Shown here: positions 41,856 through 50,793 of the stretch, in pieces | Position numbering within the stretch: position 1 is the first letter of the stretch | Layout of the letters: the number at the start of each line of letters is the position of its first letter | Assembly (NCBI GenBank): GCA_947451145.1 | Contig: CANFXW010000001.1 | Span: 147,152-211,151, forward strand | DNA length: 64,000 nucleotides | Direction of reading: 5' to 3' | Source: Sphingomonadaceae bacterium | GTDB lineage: Bacteria > Pseudomonadota > Alphaproteobacteria > Sphingomonadales > Sphingomonadaceae | The notes under the pieces: generated by a model | Told to the model about the DNA's origin: nothing | The model's database searches: none | Seen by the model: the letters and a program-made list of their open reading frames with translations, nothing else | Position numbers and translations under genes: made by a program

Positions 41856-42832
41856 TATTGGTTATCCAACCAGGTCAGAACGCGCCGGGCGATGGCCATG
41901 AAGGCTTGCCCCTCCGGCCCGTCACCCAGCGCGGGCGGGCGACCGGCGTCGCTTTCCTGCCGGATCGTCATGGTCAGCGGGATGCGGCCAAGGAAGGCCT
42001 CGCCGAGCTTCGCCGCGCAGTCTTCCGCGCCGCCCGAGCCAAAGGGATCGCTCACCCCGCCGCAGTGGGGGCAGACGTAACCGGCCATGTTCTCGACCAT
42101 GCCGATGATCGGCACCTCGGCCTGATTGAATAACTGCATCGCGCGGGTGGCGTCGATCAGCGCAAGATCCTGCGGGGTGGAAACGATCACCGCGCCTGCC
42201 GGGCGATGCTTTTGCAGCATGGTCAACTGCACATCGCCGGTGCCGGGTGGCAGATCGACAACCAGTATATCGGTATCGCCCCAATCGGCGTCGATCAGCT
42301 GGCCGAGCGCACCGCTTGCCATCGGCCCGCGCCAGGCAATCGCCTTGTCGGGTTCGATCAGGTTGCCCATCGAAAGCACACCGATGCCGTGTGGGCTGCG
42401 CACCGGGTTCATCTTGCTATCATGCGCGGTGGGCCGGATGCCCTCTGTCCCCATCAGACGCGGCTGCGAGGGGCCATAGATATCGGCATCGACCAGCCCG
42501 ACCTTGCGGCCCAACCGGCTGAGCGCAATCGCGAGATTGGCGGAAAGCGTGGACTTGCCCACGCCGCCCTTGCCCGATCCCACCGCGATGATCCGCCGCG
42601 CGGGCTTGTCCGCCGTCATGGCGACGCGCACTTCGCTGATGCCTGGGGCGCCTTGCAACGCCTCGCGGATGGCAGCTTCAGTGCGTTCGCGCTCGATCGA
42701 ATCGAGCCCGGCCACATCGACCACCAGTGTCGCCGCGCCATTCTTCACCAGCACAGTCTGGACGCGGGACTGCACCTGCGCGGGCAGCAGCGCCTTCAAA
42801 GTCTCGCCGCTGCCTGCTTCACCTTCACTCAT
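41855..42832 (-). CDS. mrp: Mrp/NBP35 family ATP-binding Fe-S cluster carrier
   Basis: A 325-residue ApbC/Mrp protein: an N-terminal MIP18/DUF59-like domain (about 1-80), the deviant Walker A GKGGVGKSTLSANLAIAL, and the CPHCGG motif that binds a bridging [4Fe-4S] cluster between dimer subunits. It transfers Fe-S clusters to target enzymes. It is divergent from hflK with an 126-base gap holding both promoters, and followed by the molybdenum hydroxylase gene. Confidence 0.93.
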   Translation of the reverse strand: MSEGEAGSGETLKALLPAQVQSRVQTVLVKNGAATLVVDVAGLDSIERERTEAAIREALQGAPGISEVRVAMTADKPARRIIAVGSGKGGVGKSTLSANLAIALSRLGRKVGLVDADIYGPSQPRLMGTEGIRPTAHDSKMNPVRSPHGIGVLSMGNLIEPDKAIAWRGPMASGALGQLIDADWGDTDILVVDLPPGTGDVQLTMLQKHRPAGAVIVSTPQDLALIDATRAMQLFNQAEVPIIGMVENMAGYVCPHCGGVSDPFGSGGAEDCAAKLGEAFLGRIPLTMTIRQESDAGRPPALGDGPEGQAFMAIARRVLTWLDNQ

Positions 42833-42958
42833 TCGTATTTCCGATACCCATAACTTGTCAGCAGCCCCTAGCAGGCCAAAACCCTAACAGGGAAGCTGGC
42901 ACGGGAAAATCCGCCCATGCCCCTGTTTTTTCTGCCACGCGTTCCTATAGTGTTTGGC

Positions 42959-44116
42959 ATGAAGAAAATAAGTGACGCAATCAGGGGTAGATGGCTGGCG
43001 ATGGCAGGCCCGAAAAGCCCGTGGGGAAGTGAAAGTTCCGGTGGAGACGAACCGCCTGCCGGTGATAGCCCCGCCGGAGATGGCGGCGTTCCTGAAAGCG
43101 GCGCAGCGCCCAAGGGCGATGGCCCCAAAGGTCCGCGCAATCCCTGGCTTCAGGGCGGCAGCGACAACCCACCGCGCCGCGCGGCTTCGATGGATGACAT
43201 CCTGCGCCCGCGCGGCGGCAAGGGCGGCGGCGGCCCGAACTTCCCGAAACTGCCCGAGCGCGCTGACGGAAAGAGCTGGGCCGGGCCGATTGCCGGTGTA
43301 CTCGCGCTGCTGTGGATTGGCGTTTCGACGACGCACCTGCTGGGCTCCAACGAGCAAGGCATTGTCACTACGCTCGGTTCCTATTCGCGCACGGTCGGCT
43401 CGGGCATGTCATTCACCCTGCCCTGGCCGCTCGAAAAGATAAACGTCGAGGACGTTACCTCGATCAAACGCGACACGATCCCTGATGGTGAGGCTGAAAA
43501 GCTGATGATCACCAGTGATCGCGGGCTGGTCGATATTTCCTATCTGGTGCGCTGGAACATCAAGGACCTGAAGCTTTACACCTTCCAGCTTGATGACCCC
43601 AAGGACACGGTCAAGGAAGTGGCCGAAGCCGCGATGCGCGCTGCCGTGGCCGAAGTGCCGCTGAACGGCGTCATGGGCGGTTCGGGACGCTCACAGATCG
43701 AAACCCGCGTGCGCGAACACATGCAAGCAATCCTTGATGCCTACCATTCGGGCGTGAAGATCCAGGGCGTCGATATCGTCAAGACTGCGCCGCCAGCCGC
43801 CGTGAAAGAGGCCTTCCAGAAGGTGACCGTGGCACAGCAGAAGGCGCAGCAGGAAGTCTATTCCGCGCAGCAATGGGCGCAGCAGTTGATCAACCAGTCA
43901 CAGGGCAATGCCGCTGAATTCAACAAGGTTTACGAGCAGTACAAGCTCTCGCCCGAAGTGACACGGCGCCGGCTCTATTATGAAACCATGGAGCGCGTGC
44001 TGTCGAACAATGACAAGGTGATTGTCGAGGCCAACGGGGTAACCCCCTATCTGCCGCTGCAGGAAATCCGGCGCAATGCTACGCCCGCCCCCGCCGCAAG
44101 TGAGGGAGCCCAGTGA
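42959..44116 (+). CDS. hflK: FtsH protease modulator HflK
   Basis: A 385-residue type II membrane protein: a glycine/proline-rich cytoplasmic tail, one membrane helix near 105-125 (IAGVLALLWIGVSTTHLL), then an SPFH/band-7 domain (NEQGIVTTLGSYSRTV) and a coiled region rich in Gln/Ala. With HflC it forms the large cage around FtsH. Of three in-frame starts (42917, 42959, 43001), 42959 gives the common MKKxxDxIRGRWLAMAGPKSPW opening. Its TGA overlaps the hflC ATG. Confidence 0.9.
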   Translation: MKKISDAIRGRWLAMAGPKSPWGSESSGGDEPPAGDSPAGDGGVPESGAAPKGDGPKGPRNPWLQGGSDNPPRRAASMDDILRPRGGKGGGGPNFPKLPERADGKSWAGPIAGVLALLWIGVSTTHLLGSNEQGIVTTLGSYSRTVGSGMSFTLPWPLEKINVEDVTSIKRDTIPDGEAEKLMITSDRGLVDISYLVRWNIKDLKLYTFQLDDPKDTVKEVAEAAMRAAVAEVPLNGVMGGSGRSQIETRVREHMQAILDAYHSGVKIQGVDIVKTAPPAAVKEAFQKVTVAQQKAQQEVYSAQQWAQQLINQSQGNAAEFNKVYEQYKLSPEVTRRRLYYETMERVLSNNDKVIVEANGVTPYLPLQEIRRNATPAPAASEGAQ

Positions 44117-44964
44117 TGCCCAAGTTCTTCCAAGAGCAGAAAGGCGTGCTGACGACGATTGCCGTGCTCGTCCTTGTTGCGCTGTCGTGCCTCGTCATCG
44201 TGCCGGAGACCAAGCAGGCGGTTGTCCTGCAACTTGGCCAGCCAGCGCGCGTGGTCAACCGCTTCCAGCCGGGCGCCGATTTCGGCCACACCGGCGCGGG
44301 CCTTACCTGGCGAATTCCGTTTCTGGAAAGCATCGTCATGATCGACAAGCGCATGCTGTCAGTAACGATGGACCGCCAGCAGGTGCTCTCGACCGACCAG
44401 CAGCCACTGGAGGTTGATGCCTTTGCCCGTTTCCGCATCATCGATCCTGTGCGTATGGTAAAATCGGCCGGGACCACGGAAATGGTTATCCAGCAGCTCC
44501 AGCCGATCCTCTCTTCTGTGCTGCGGCAGGAGCTGGGCAAGCGTTCGTTCCAGTCGCTGCTCACCGCCGAGCGCGGACAAGCCATGCGCAATATCCGCGA
44601 CGGGCTTGATCGTGAGGCGCGTGAATATGGCGCGCAGATCATCGACGTGCGGATCAAGCGGGCCGATCTTCCCGATGGCCCCTCGCTTGACAGCGCGCTG
44701 AACCGGCTGACCAACCAGAAAGAACAGGAAGCCGCGACGATCTTTGGCCAGGGCCAGCGCAACGCGCAAATCATCCGGGCTGATGCTCAGGCCACCTCTT
44801 CCAAGATCTATGCCGACAGCTTTGGTCAGGATCCGAAGTTCTATGACTTCTGGCGGGCGATGCGCAGCTATGACGCAACTTTTGCCAATCCCAAGAACCC
44901 GGGCAAGAGCACGATCATTCTCTCACCAGACAGCGACTATTTGCGCCAGTTCCGGGGTAAGTGA
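44116..44964 (+). CDS. hflC: FtsH protease modulator HflC
   Basis: A 282-residue partner of HflK with an N-terminal membrane helix (about 10-30) and an SPFH domain (ETKQAVVLQLGQPARVV, ALDAFARFRIIDP-like). The late GQGQRNAQIIRADAQATSSKIYADSFGQDP is the classic HflC C-terminal region. ATG 44116 shares its A with the hflK stop (TGATG); a GTG directly before it is possible. Confidence 0.93.
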   Translation: MPKFFQEQKGVLTTIAVLVLVALSCLVIVPETKQAVVLQLGQPARVVNRFQPGADFGHTGAGLTWRIPFLESIVMIDKRMLSVTMDRQQVLSTDQQPLEVDAFARFRIIDPVRMVKSAGTTEMVIQQLQPILSSVLRQELGKRSFQSLLTAERGQAMRNIRDGLDREAREYGAQIIDVRIKRADLPDGPSLDSALNRLTNQKEQEAATIFGQGQRNAQIIRADAQATSSKIYADSFGQDPKFYDFWRAMRSYDATFANPKNPGKSTIILSPDSDYLRQFRGK

Positions 44965-45003
44965 CAATTGCTGTCAGCAGCCACTCATTCAAACTGCATT
45001 CAT

Positions 45004-45038
45004 CGTTTTGGCGTGAATCTGTGTTCGGGGCCAAAACG
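45004..45038 (+). promoter_or_regulatory. inverted repeat upstream of the Do-family protease
   Basis: CGTTTTGGC at 45004-45012 and its complement GCCAAAACG at 45030-45038 flank a 17-base loop in the 101-base gap between hflC and the protease gene. It could terminate the hflKC transcript or be an operator for a stress-responsive promoter. No T-run follows, so the regulatory option is open. Confidence 0.45.
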
Positions 45039-45065
45039 AATACACACTGAAGGAATACAAAGGAC

Positions 45066-46586
45066 GTGAAACCCGTGCGATATGCTTATGGAGTGACTTC
45101 CGCCCTGCTGCTCGGCGGCGCAGCCCTTTCCCTCGTAACCGGTATCCCTGCAGGCGCGCAGGTGGCGCAGAACGATGCGGGTGCGATAACCCCGCGCGTT
45201 GGTGCACCCGCCAGCTTTGCCGATCTGACCGCGCAATTGCAGCCGGCCGTAGTTGGCATCCAGACGCGCCAGAAGGTAACCGTCAACAATGCCAACCCCT
45301 TCGCCGGAACGCCGTTTGAAGGACTGGTACCCAACTCCGGACCGCAAACCCGCGAAGCAGGCGCGCTCGGCACCGGCTTCATCATCTCGGCTGATGGCTA
45401 TGTGGTGACCAACAACCACGTCATCACCATGGACAACACCGGCCTTGCCGATTCGATCACGATCAAGCTGGCTGACGGCAACGAATACAAGGCGCGGATC
45501 GTCGGCCGCGATCAGGCCTCTGACGTCGCCGTGCTCAAGGTCGATCGTCCGCAGCCATTCCCCTATGTGCGCTTCGGTGAATCGGGCAAGGCCCGCGCCG
45601 GTGACTGGGTGCTGGCAATCGGCAATCCTTTTGGCCTCGGCGGTTCGGTAACGGCGGGGATCATCTCGAAGGTGAACCGCAACACCGGTTCGGGTGCCTA
45701 CAACCACTTCATCCAGACCGATGCATCAATCAATCAGGGCAATTCGGGCGGTCCGATGTTCGACATGGCGGGCAACGTCATTGGCATCAACAACTGGATC
45801 ATCGCGCCGGGCGGCGGCAATATCGGCATCGGTTTTGCCATTCCTTCGGACACAGCCAAGCCGATCGTCGCCAAGCTGATGAGTGGCAAGGCGATCGAGC
45901 GCGGCTATCTGGGCGTAACCATTGCTGCGGTGACCGATGAAGTCGCCGATGCGCTTGGGCTTGAGCACGACCATGGCGAACTGGTTCAGGGCGTGCAGCC
46001 CGATGGTGGCGCGGCCAAGGCTGGCATGCAGCCGGGTGACATCGTCGTTCGCGTCAACAACGAAGAGGTTACCCCGGACCGCACGCTTTCCGGTATCGTC
46101 GGCGACACGCCTCCGGGCACACGCATTCCCATCGACGTGTTGCGCAAGGGCAAGCGGGTTACGCTCAACGCCCTGGTCGGCAAGCGGCCGAGCGAGGAAG
46201 AGCTGGCCCAGCTCAACTTCGGTCAGGCCCCCGGCAAGGCTCCGGCCGATCCGCTCAAGCGCGCCAAGCCAGCTGCTCCGGGCGTGATCGAAAAGTCGCT
46301 CGGTTTCTCGGTTCTGCCGATGACGCCGGTTATCGCCCGCCAGCTGGGCGTGGCCGATGACACCAAGGGTCTGGTGATCACCGTGGTCGACGATTCATCG
46401 GACGCCGCACAAAAGGGGCTGGAACGCCGGGTTATCGTGCTTGAGGCCAACTATCAGCAGGTCAACACCGAAGAGGCGCTCGCCGCAGTGGTCAATGCTG
46501 CCGTGGCAGCAAACCGCCCGACTGTGTTCCTGCAGGTGATGGTCCCGGGCCGTGCGCCGCAATATGTGACGGTTCGCCTGCGCTAA
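45066..46586 (+). CDS. Do/DegQ-family periplasmic serine endoprotease
   Basis: A 506-residue HtrA-type protease. A signal peptide (about 1-31, ending GAQ) is followed by a trypsin-like domain with His118 (NNHVI), Asp153 (SDVAVL) and Ser227 (GNSGGP), then two PDZ domains (about 265-355 and 400-500). It degrades or refolds damaged envelope proteins. The start GTG at 45066 is uncertain: a second GTG at 45075 has an equally good AAAGGA site and leaves the signal peptide intact. It follows hflKC in the same direction. Confidence 0.92.
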   Translation: MKPVRYAYGVTSALLLGGAALSLVTGIPAGAQVAQNDAGAITPRVGAPASFADLTAQLQPAVVGIQTRQKVTVNNANPFAGTPFEGLVPNSGPQTREAGALGTGFIISADGYVVTNNHVITMDNTGLADSITIKLADGNEYKARIVGRDQASDVAVLKVDRPQPFPYVRFGESGKARAGDWVLAIGNPFGLGGSVTAGIISKVNRNTGSGAYNHFIQTDASINQGNSGGPMFDMAGNVIGINNWIIAPGGGNIGIGFAIPSDTAKPIVAKLMSGKAIERGYLGVTIAAVTDEVADALGLEHDHGELVQGVQPDGGAAKAGMQPGDIVVRVNNEEVTPDRTLSGIVGDTPPGTRIPIDVLRKGKRVTLNALVGKRPSEEELAQLNFGQAPGKAPADPLKRAKPAAPGVIEKSLGFSVLPMTPVIARQLGVADDTKGLVITVVDDSSDAAQKGLERRVIVLEANYQQVNTEEALAAVVNAAVAANRPTVFLQVMVPGRAPQYVTVRLR

Positions 46587-46595
46587 ACGATCTCC

Positions 46596-46715
46596 TCTCT
46601 CCCCTTCGGGGGAGAGATACGCAGGCTTGGAAGCGAAGCGACTTAGCCGGAGTTGAGAGGGGAATGCGGCGCGCCGCCCCCTCTTCCAACCCTCTCCCCT
46701 GAAGGGGGGAGGGTT
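46596..46715. terminator. bidirectional terminator-like hairpins between convergent genes
   Basis: TCTCTCCCC-TTCG-GGGGAGAGA (46596-46617) is a perfect 9-base-pair stem capped by a TTCG tetraloop, 9 bases after the protease stop. A second C/G-rich hairpin, AACCCTCTCCCC paired with GGGGGGAGGGTT (about 46688-46715), lies 5 bases after the stop of the penicillin-binding protein gene on the other strand. T-runs are poor, but position and stability suit termination of both genes. Confidence 0.6.
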
Positions 46716-46719
46716 ATTC

Positions 46720-48846
46720 TTAAATCCCGGCTGGCGGCTTCACCGCATTTCCGCGCTGCACCCGCACCGGCTTGCGGCCGGTGGCCTGATCGAGAAAATC
46801 CTGATTGGCTGCAGGCGGCACATCACCCTGATCTGGTACCGTTCCATCTTCGGCCCGGCCCTTGCCCTTTCCGGCAGGCGGATTCTGGATCGGATCGATC
46901 AGGTTACCCTGCTCGTCAACGTATTGATAGTTGTTGGGATCCGCCTGAATCGCCTCGTCGTCAGGCTCGATCTGCCAAGCGGGCAGCTTGAGCTGGGTAT
47001 CGAACTGCTCAACCGGGCGCTTGGCCACGGCCACTTTCATGTACTGGGCAAAGGCCCGCGCCGGAGCCGAACCGCCCTGCAGACCGGCCACCGGCTTGTC
47101 ATCATCGCGCCCCATCCATACGCCGGTGGTTACACCGCTTGAAAAGCCGAGGAACCAGCCGTCCTTGTTACTGGTCGTGGTGCCGGTCTTGCCTGCGACG
47201 GGCCGGCCGATCTGCGCCGCCTTGCCGGTACCGATATTGACTGCGGTCTGCAGCAGGTCGGTGATCCCGGCCGAGACGTTCTGCTGCACCAGCGGCTGTG
47301 GGGCGATCTGCGGGCGCTGGTAGAGCACCCGTCCGTCTGTGGTCACAACCTTGCTGATGCCGTAGGGCTCAATCGAGTATCCGCGCGCCGAAACGGCAGC
47401 AAAAGCACGGGTCATGTCGATCAACCGCACTTCGGACGAGCCCAGCACCATTGAAGGCATGGTATTGACCGGTGTGGTAATGCCAAAGCGCCGCGCCATG
47501 GCAGCTACCGCGCCAAAGCCCACTTCGTTACCGATCTGCGCGGCAACCGTGTTCTTTGAATAGGCAAAGGCCGTGCGCACGTCGATCTGTCCGGCATAGG
47601 CTCCGTTCGAATTGCGCGGGCTCCAGCCGTCAATCGTTACCGGCTCGTCTACCACCGAATCGTCGGGTTTGTAACCGGCCTCCAGCGCGGCGAGATAGAC
47701 GAACAGTTTGAAGGCCGAACCCGGCTGCCGCACTGCCAGTGTCGCGCGGTTGTAATTCGATGCCACGTAATCGGTGCCGCCAACCATGGCGAGGATCGCC
47801 CCGTCGCGGTCCATAGAAACCAGGGCTCCCTGCGCACCCTTCGGGGCATTGGCGGCGACCGATGCCGCAGCCGTCTGCTGCAGATTGACGTCGAGCGTGG
47901 TCCAGACCTCGATCGGCTCGTGGTTATCCGGCACCAGCATATCCAGCTGCGGCAGCGCCCAGTCGGTAAAATAGCGCACAGCGTTCTGTCCGCCTTCAGG
48001 CGCGAACTTCATCGATTTGAGATCGGTGGCGGCAATCTCCGCGTCGGTCAGTGTGCCAGCATCCTTCATCGTCTGCAGCACCACTGCAGCGCGGTCGAGC
48101 GCGGCCTTCTGGTCGGCAGTCGGCGCATAGTTCGACGGGGCTTTGACGAGCCCGGCAATGATCGCCGATTCGGGCAGGGTCAGCTCGGCAGCCGGATGAC
48201 CAAAGAACTTGCGGCTGGCCGCATCAACGCCATAGGCGCCGCCGCCGAAATAGACCTTGTTGAGATAGAGCTCGAGAATCTGCTGCTTGGAAAACTTCGA
48301 TTCCAGCGCCAGCGCATAGATCGCTTCGTTGAACTTGCGGGTCGCCGTCTTGGAGTTGTTGAGGAACAGGTTGCGCGCCAGCTGCTGGGTGATTGTCGAT
48401 CCGCCCTGCCGCCAGTGCCCGCTCTGCACGCGCACCCACAGTGAGCGGAGAATGCCGATCGGATCAACGCCGAGGTGCGAATAGAACCGCCGGTCTTCCA
48501 CCGAGGTCATGGCATCCTGCATCACCTTAGGCACTTCGCCGAGCGGCATCCACTTGCCGTAGCTGGGGCCCAAATTGAACAGCTCCGTGCCATCGCGAGC
48601 GCGGACTTCGATCATCTGGCCCTGCTGGCTTGATTTCAGCTGGTCATAGGCAGGCAGCCCCTGCCGGGTAACGAACACCGCGACGCCCAGAAACAGCGCA
48701 CCGAGCAAGCCGAGCGCAATGCCCCAGACGATCAGCCGCTTGAACCAGCTCCGCCTGGGCTTGCCGCCCTTCCCGCTGCGCGGTGGCGGCGGCGGCGGGG
48801 TATCATTGCCCGTTGCAAACCGGCGCCGCATGGCATTCTGTGCCAT
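46720..48846 (-). CDS. penicillin-binding protein 1A (bifunctional transglycosylase/transpeptidase)
   Basis: A 708-residue class A PBP. A cytoplasmic Pro-rich tail and one membrane helix (about 37-60) precede the glycosyltransferase family 51 domain with catalytic Glu117 (TSVEDRRFYSHLG) and GGSTITQQLARNLF. The transpeptidase domain has the active-site SAFK (QPGSAFKLF), YSKN (SxN) and KTGTT. It polymerises and cross-links peptidoglycan. The C-terminal tail (about 640-708) is Pro/Gly-rich and low in complexity. It stands alone, convergent with the Do-family protease. Confidence 0.93.
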   Translation of the reverse strand: MAQNAMRRRFATGNDTPPPPPPRSGKGGKPRRSWFKRLIVWGIALGLLGALFLGVAVFVTRQGLPAYDQLKSSQQGQMIEVRARDGTELFNLGPSYGKWMPLGEVPKVMQDAMTSVEDRRFYSHLGVDPIGILRSLWVRVQSGHWRQGGSTITQQLARNLFLNNSKTATRKFNEAIYALALESKFSKQQILELYLNKVYFGGGAYGVDAASRKFFGHPAAELTLPESAIIAGLVKAPSNYAPTADQKAALDRAAVVLQTMKDAGTLTDAEIAATDLKSMKFAPEGGQNAVRYFTDWALPQLDMLVPDNHEPIEVWTTLDVNLQQTAAASVAANAPKGAQGALVSMDRDGAILAMVGGTDYVASNYNRATLAVRQPGSAFKLFVYLAALEAGYKPDDSVVDEPVTIDGWSPRNSNGAYAGQIDVRTAFAYSKNTVAAQIGNEVGFGAVAAMARRFGITTPVNTMPSMVLGSSEVRLIDMTRAFAAVSARGYSIEPYGISKVVTTDGRVLYQRPQIAPQPLVQQNVSAGITDLLQTAVNIGTGKAAQIGRPVAGKTGTTTSNKDGWFLGFSSGVTTGVWMGRDDDKPVAGLQGGSAPARAFAQYMKVAVAKRPVEQFDTQLKLPAWQIEPDDEAIQADPNNYQYVDEQGNLIDPIQNPPAGKGKGRAEDGTVPDQGDVPPAANQDFLDQATGRKPVRVQRGNAVKPPAGI

Positions 48847-48944
48847 AGTTCAGTTGAACCCCTCTAACCCGAACGCAACCCGCGCCATCTTGAGCCTTAT
48901 ACTAGGCGATTTGGAACGCAGGGTTAATGGCTAATTATCGCGGC

Positions 48945-49343
48945 TTATTCTTTCGGTTCAAAATCGAGCGATGCGCTGTTGATGCAATAGCGCAAACCAT
49001 TCGGCCCAGGGCCATCGGGGAAAACATGGCCAAGGTGGCCTTCGCACTTGGCGCAGCGCACTTCGGTGCGGATCATGCCGTGCGAGGAATCGGTGATCTC
49101 TTCGACCACCTCCTCGGCGACCGGCGCGGTATAGCTGGGCCAGCCCGAGCCCGAATTGTACTTGGCATCAGAGGCAAACAGCGGCGCGCCACAACCGGCG
49201 CAGCGATACATTCCCGCCGCCTTGTTGCTCTCGTAGATGCCGGTAAAGGCACGCTCGGTGCCAGCCTGACGCAGGATGTGGTATTGCTCGGGGCCGAGCT
49301 TTTCGAGCCATTCTGCTTCGGTCAGCTTGATCTTGTCAGTCAT
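48945..49343 (-). CDS. msrB: peptide methionine (R)-S-oxide reductase
   Basis: A 132-residue MsrB. Two zinc-binding CxxC pairs ([21 protein letters not shown]) and the catalytic cysteine in [11 protein letters not shown] are present, with the LGHVFPDGP loop. It reduces R-sulfoxides of methionine, complementing the MsrA at 36066. It is preceded on the same strand by a dienelactone hydrolase gene 21 bases upstream. Confidence 0.95.
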   Translation of the reverse strand: MTDKIKLTEAEWLEKLGPEQYHILRQAGTERAFTGIYESNKAAGMYRCAGCGAPLFASDAKYNSGSGWPSYTAPVAEEVVEEITDSSHGMIRTEVRCAKCEGHLGHVFPDGPGPNGLRYCINSASLDFEPKE

Positions 49344-49364
49344 GTGAACTCCCGGTCAAAACGG

Positions 49365-50222
49365 TCAAAGGCCTGCGAACAGGGCGTACATACGCGCAAA
49401 AGCCCGGTCGCCCTCAGCCTTGTTGTAGATCGGTGCATCAGGGACGGTCCAGCCGTGATCGCCGCCATAGACCTCGATCTCGGCCTTGCGGCCAGCCGCC
49501 GCGGCGGCAGCCTTCAGCGCATCCTTGTCACCCGGCGCGCGGGCATCGTCGTTCTTGGCGATGGCGAAGAGGTAGCTGGCCTTGGTCGCAGGCAAAAGCT
49601 TGATCGGCGCATCGGCAGCATCGCCGACCAGTCCGCCCCCATGGAACGAAGCCGCAGCGCGAACCCGTGCAGGAACCGCCGCCGCAGTGCGAACCGTCAT
49701 CGGCCCGCCCATGCAGAAGCCGCAAGTGCCGATGCCGCGTTTGGTGTTCACCGGCGCCTGCTTGTCGAGCCAGGCGACGAAGGCCTTGGCATCGCGCGTC
49801 GTGGCACCGGGGTTGATCTGGGCGATCATCGGCTTGAGCGTGGCCTGCCCCTCGGGCGTGCGCCATGCGGCAAAGCTGGGGAGGACGGGGGCTTTGCCGC
49901 CGCGGTAATACTGGTTCACCGCCAGCACGGCATAGCCCTTCGCGGCAATCCAGCGGGCCTGCACCTTGTGCGATTCCCTGAGGCCGCCGATATCTGGCCA
50001 CAGGATCACTGCGGGATGCTTCCCCTTCGCCGGGTGAACGAAGAAGGCATCGCAGGTGCCATCAGGTGTGGTGATGGAAACGGTGGCCTCGCTCAGACCG
50101 GCCGGGGTTGCGGCGAGCGTTTCGCCAGCCATGCCCAGCGCCGCAGCCGCCGCGCCGATTGCGCCAAACTGCCGCCGCGAAAGCGTGGCCGTGTCGTCTG
50201 CAAGCGTGAATTCATCGCACAT
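49365..50222 (-). CDS. dienelactone hydrolase family protein, Tat signal
   Basis: A 285-residue alpha/beta hydrolase. A twin-arginine signal LSRRQFGAIGAAAAALG near 14-30 suggests export. The DLH catalytic set is visible: nucleophile Cys in GFCMGG, Asp in NDDARAPGD and His in GDHGWTVPD. Typical DLH converts dienelactones to maleylacetate, but exported forms like this one have unknown substrates. It precedes msrB with a 21-base gap, so an oxidative-stress link is conceivable. Confidence 0.85.
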   Translation of the reverse strand: MCDEFTLADDTATLSRRQFGAIGAAAAALGMAGETLAATPAGLSEATVSITTPDGTCDAFFVHPAKGKHPAVILWPDIGGLRESHKVQARWIAAKGYAVLAVNQYYRGGKAPVLPSFAAWRTPEGQATLKPMIAQINPGATTRDAKAFVAWLDKQAPVNTKRGIGTCGFCMGGPMTVRTAAAVPARVRAAASFHGGGLVGDAADAPIKLLPATKASYLFAIAKNDDARAPGDKDALKAAAAAAGRKAEIEVYGGDHGWTVPDAPIYNKAEGDRAFARMYALFAGL

Positions 50223-50288
50223 CGGGCTTCTCCTGCATTTCGAGGCCGCAGCATAGCCAGATCAGGACAGTGTGGCTAGGATCACCTG

Positions 50289-50750
50289 ATGGAAGATCCG
50301 GTTGATATTCGCAGCTGGCAGCGACTGTCCCCCGACCTGACAACTTCGGGCCGGTTGCAGGAGAATGACATTGCGCGCCTTGCGGCATTGGGCGTGCGGC
50401 ATGTGATCAATCTGGCGCTCGCCGAACATCCTGAGGCGCTTTCTGATGAGGCTGAACTGCTGGCGGCAGCGGGCATGGGCTATGATCATATCCCGGTACC
50501 GTTTGACCGGCCCGATGACAGCCACTTTGCCGCCTTCACCCAAGCGCTGGAAGCGGCCCCGCGCCCCCTACATGTCCACTGCATCATGAACTGGCGCGTT
50601 TCGGCGTTTTTCTATTGCTGGCACCGCGACGATGTGGGCATGGACGAAAACGAGGCGCGGGCGCTGATGGAACAGCAGTGGGCGCCGGAGACAAACCCGC
50701 ATGGCGATGCGCCAGCTTGGGCGCGTTTCGTCGCTGGGGACAGCGCCTGA
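50289..50750 (+). CDS. protein tyrosine phosphatase-like protein with altered P-loop
   Basis: A 153-residue protein with a dual-specificity-phosphatase-like layout: an early SGRLQENDIARLAALGVRHVINLA, an Asp-containing PFDRPDD loop and the P-loop region HVHCIMNWRVSAF. The classic CX5R signature is replaced by Cys-IMNW-Arg (CX4R), a form seen in a conserved subgroup next to the Blh/TIGR01244 family. Catalysis therefore cannot be assumed. The gene is divergent from the dienelactone hydrolase and precedes the penicillin acylase gene by 43 bases. Confidence 0.75.
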   Translation: MEDPVDIRSWQRLSPDLTTSGRLQENDIARLAALGVRHVINLALAEHPEALSDEAELLAAAGMGYDHIPVPFDRPDDSHFAAFTQALEAAPRPLHVHCIMNWRVSAFFYCWHRDDVGMDENEARALMEQQWAPETNPHGDAPAWARFVAGDSA

Positions 50751-50793
50751 GCCACCCCCTTCCCACTTACCCCGGTGTCAGTTACGAAGCCGA

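Noticed and set aside
45066..45077. Choice of the upstream GTG as certain start of the Do-family protease
   Set aside because: Both GTG codons (45066 and 45075) have similar ribosome binding sites, so certainty is not justified; the upstream one is reported with that caveat.
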